Assembly: GCA_009835515.1 (NCBI GenBank)
Contig: VXXH01000071.1
Location: 1-5,436, forward strand
Length of the DNA: 5,436 nt
DNA from: Candidatus Poribacteria bacterium
Lineage (GTDB): Bacteria > Poribacteria > WGA-4E > WGA-3G
Reading direction: 5' to 3'
Part shown: piece after piece, positions 5,299 through 5,436 of the stretch
How positions within the stretch are numbered: position 1 is the stretch's first letter
Layout: each line of letters begins with the position of its first letter
Program-made: the position numbers and the translations under genes
The notes under the pieces: generated by a model
The model's input: only the letters and a program-made list of their open reading frames with translations
Database searches by the model: none
What the model was told of the DNA's origin: nothing

Positions 5299-5436
5299 CT
5301 ATTTTTCTCTGAGAATCCTCGTGATTTCCTCAAGAAGATTTTTGATTTCATAATGGCAATAAAATAAAAAGCCATCACGAAATTGTAGTCGTATATCAAC
5401 GAGAATTCCGAGTATTCCAATTAAGAGTATGATGAC
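5299..5436 (-). CDS. Small hypothetical protein, C-terminal end, likely one membrane segment (5' end off window)
   Basis: The - strand is open from the right edge to a TAG at 5299-5301, 45 residues. It begins with a hydrophobic stretch (VIILLIGILGILV), followed by a basic/aromatic segment (RLQFRDGFLFYCHYEIKN) and an amphipathic helix (LLEEITRILREK). The hydrophobic-then-charged layout looks like a single-pass membrane anchor with a short cytoplasmic tail. I do not recognise the family, and no ATG is inside the window, so the start is upstream. It is encoded on the same strand as hsdS, about 120 bp before it. A 39-codon ORF in another frame overlaps it (ATG near 5348 to 5244), but its composition is less protein-like. 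Confidence 0.5.
   Translation of the reverse strand, partial: VIILLIGILGILVDIRLQFRDGFLFYCHYEIKNLLEEITRILREK

Noticed and set aside
1..5436. Wholesale genetic code change (TAG or TAA as sense)
   Set aside because: TAG ends the TIR-TPR and small membrane ORFs where protein-like sequence ends. The interrupted codons look like Tyr for TAA and Gln for one TAG, which no single simple reassignment explains. Limited readthrough is not excluded.
1..5436. tRNA, rRNA, riboswitch, retron or integron attC elements
   Set aside because: I looked for cloverleaf-like sequence, reverse-transcriptase motifs and attC core sites, especially in 1796-2036, and found nothing supportable by eye.

Overview
This looks like a piece of bacterial accessory genome: a small defence-type island, moderately AT-rich by eye. 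The NACHT protein architecture (LD/LY-rich C-terminal part, 'W-E-V-L-G-I' type tail), the TIR-TPR fusion and the HsdS subtype resemble proteins I associate with cyanobacteria and with large-genome environmental lineages such as Poribacteria. No housekeeping gene is present, so the lineage cannot be fixed.

Layout, left to right. (1) Positions 1-1477, + strand: a TIR-domain protein whose start lies off the left edge, followed by nine TPR units, with a TAA stop inside the fifth TPR. (2) 1478-2036, intergenic: on the - strand the 3' tail of an hsdS-like gene (1507-1629), then a 135-bp element with terminal inverted repeats (1661-1795), then a candidate promoter and a long leader with an imperfect palindrome. 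(3) 2037-4442, + strand: a NACHT NTPase, continuous in one frame except for a TAG at 3609-3611. (4) 4437-5177, - strand, convergent: a type I restriction specificity subunit (HsdS) half-protein with a TAG ten sense codons before the stop implied by its paralogous tail at 1507. (5) 5178-5298: nothing convincing. (6) 5299-5436, - strand: the end of a small, probably membrane-anchored protein running off the right edge.

TIR-TPR proteins (candidate NAD-degrading effectors), NACHT NTPases (STAND-class sensors) and type I HsdS subunits (DNA sequence recognition) are all known from anti-phage defence islands, so the association makes sense. The striking point is the state of the genes. All three main genes are interrupted by exactly one clean in-frame stop codon, with the frame and the family signature preserved on both sides and no frameshift seen. 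The NACHT gene is also bracketed by two direct copies of the hsdS 3' end. The simplest reading is a recently inactivated defence island. Regulated stop-codon readthrough and sequencing or assembly error are the alternatives, and the window alone cannot decide between them.
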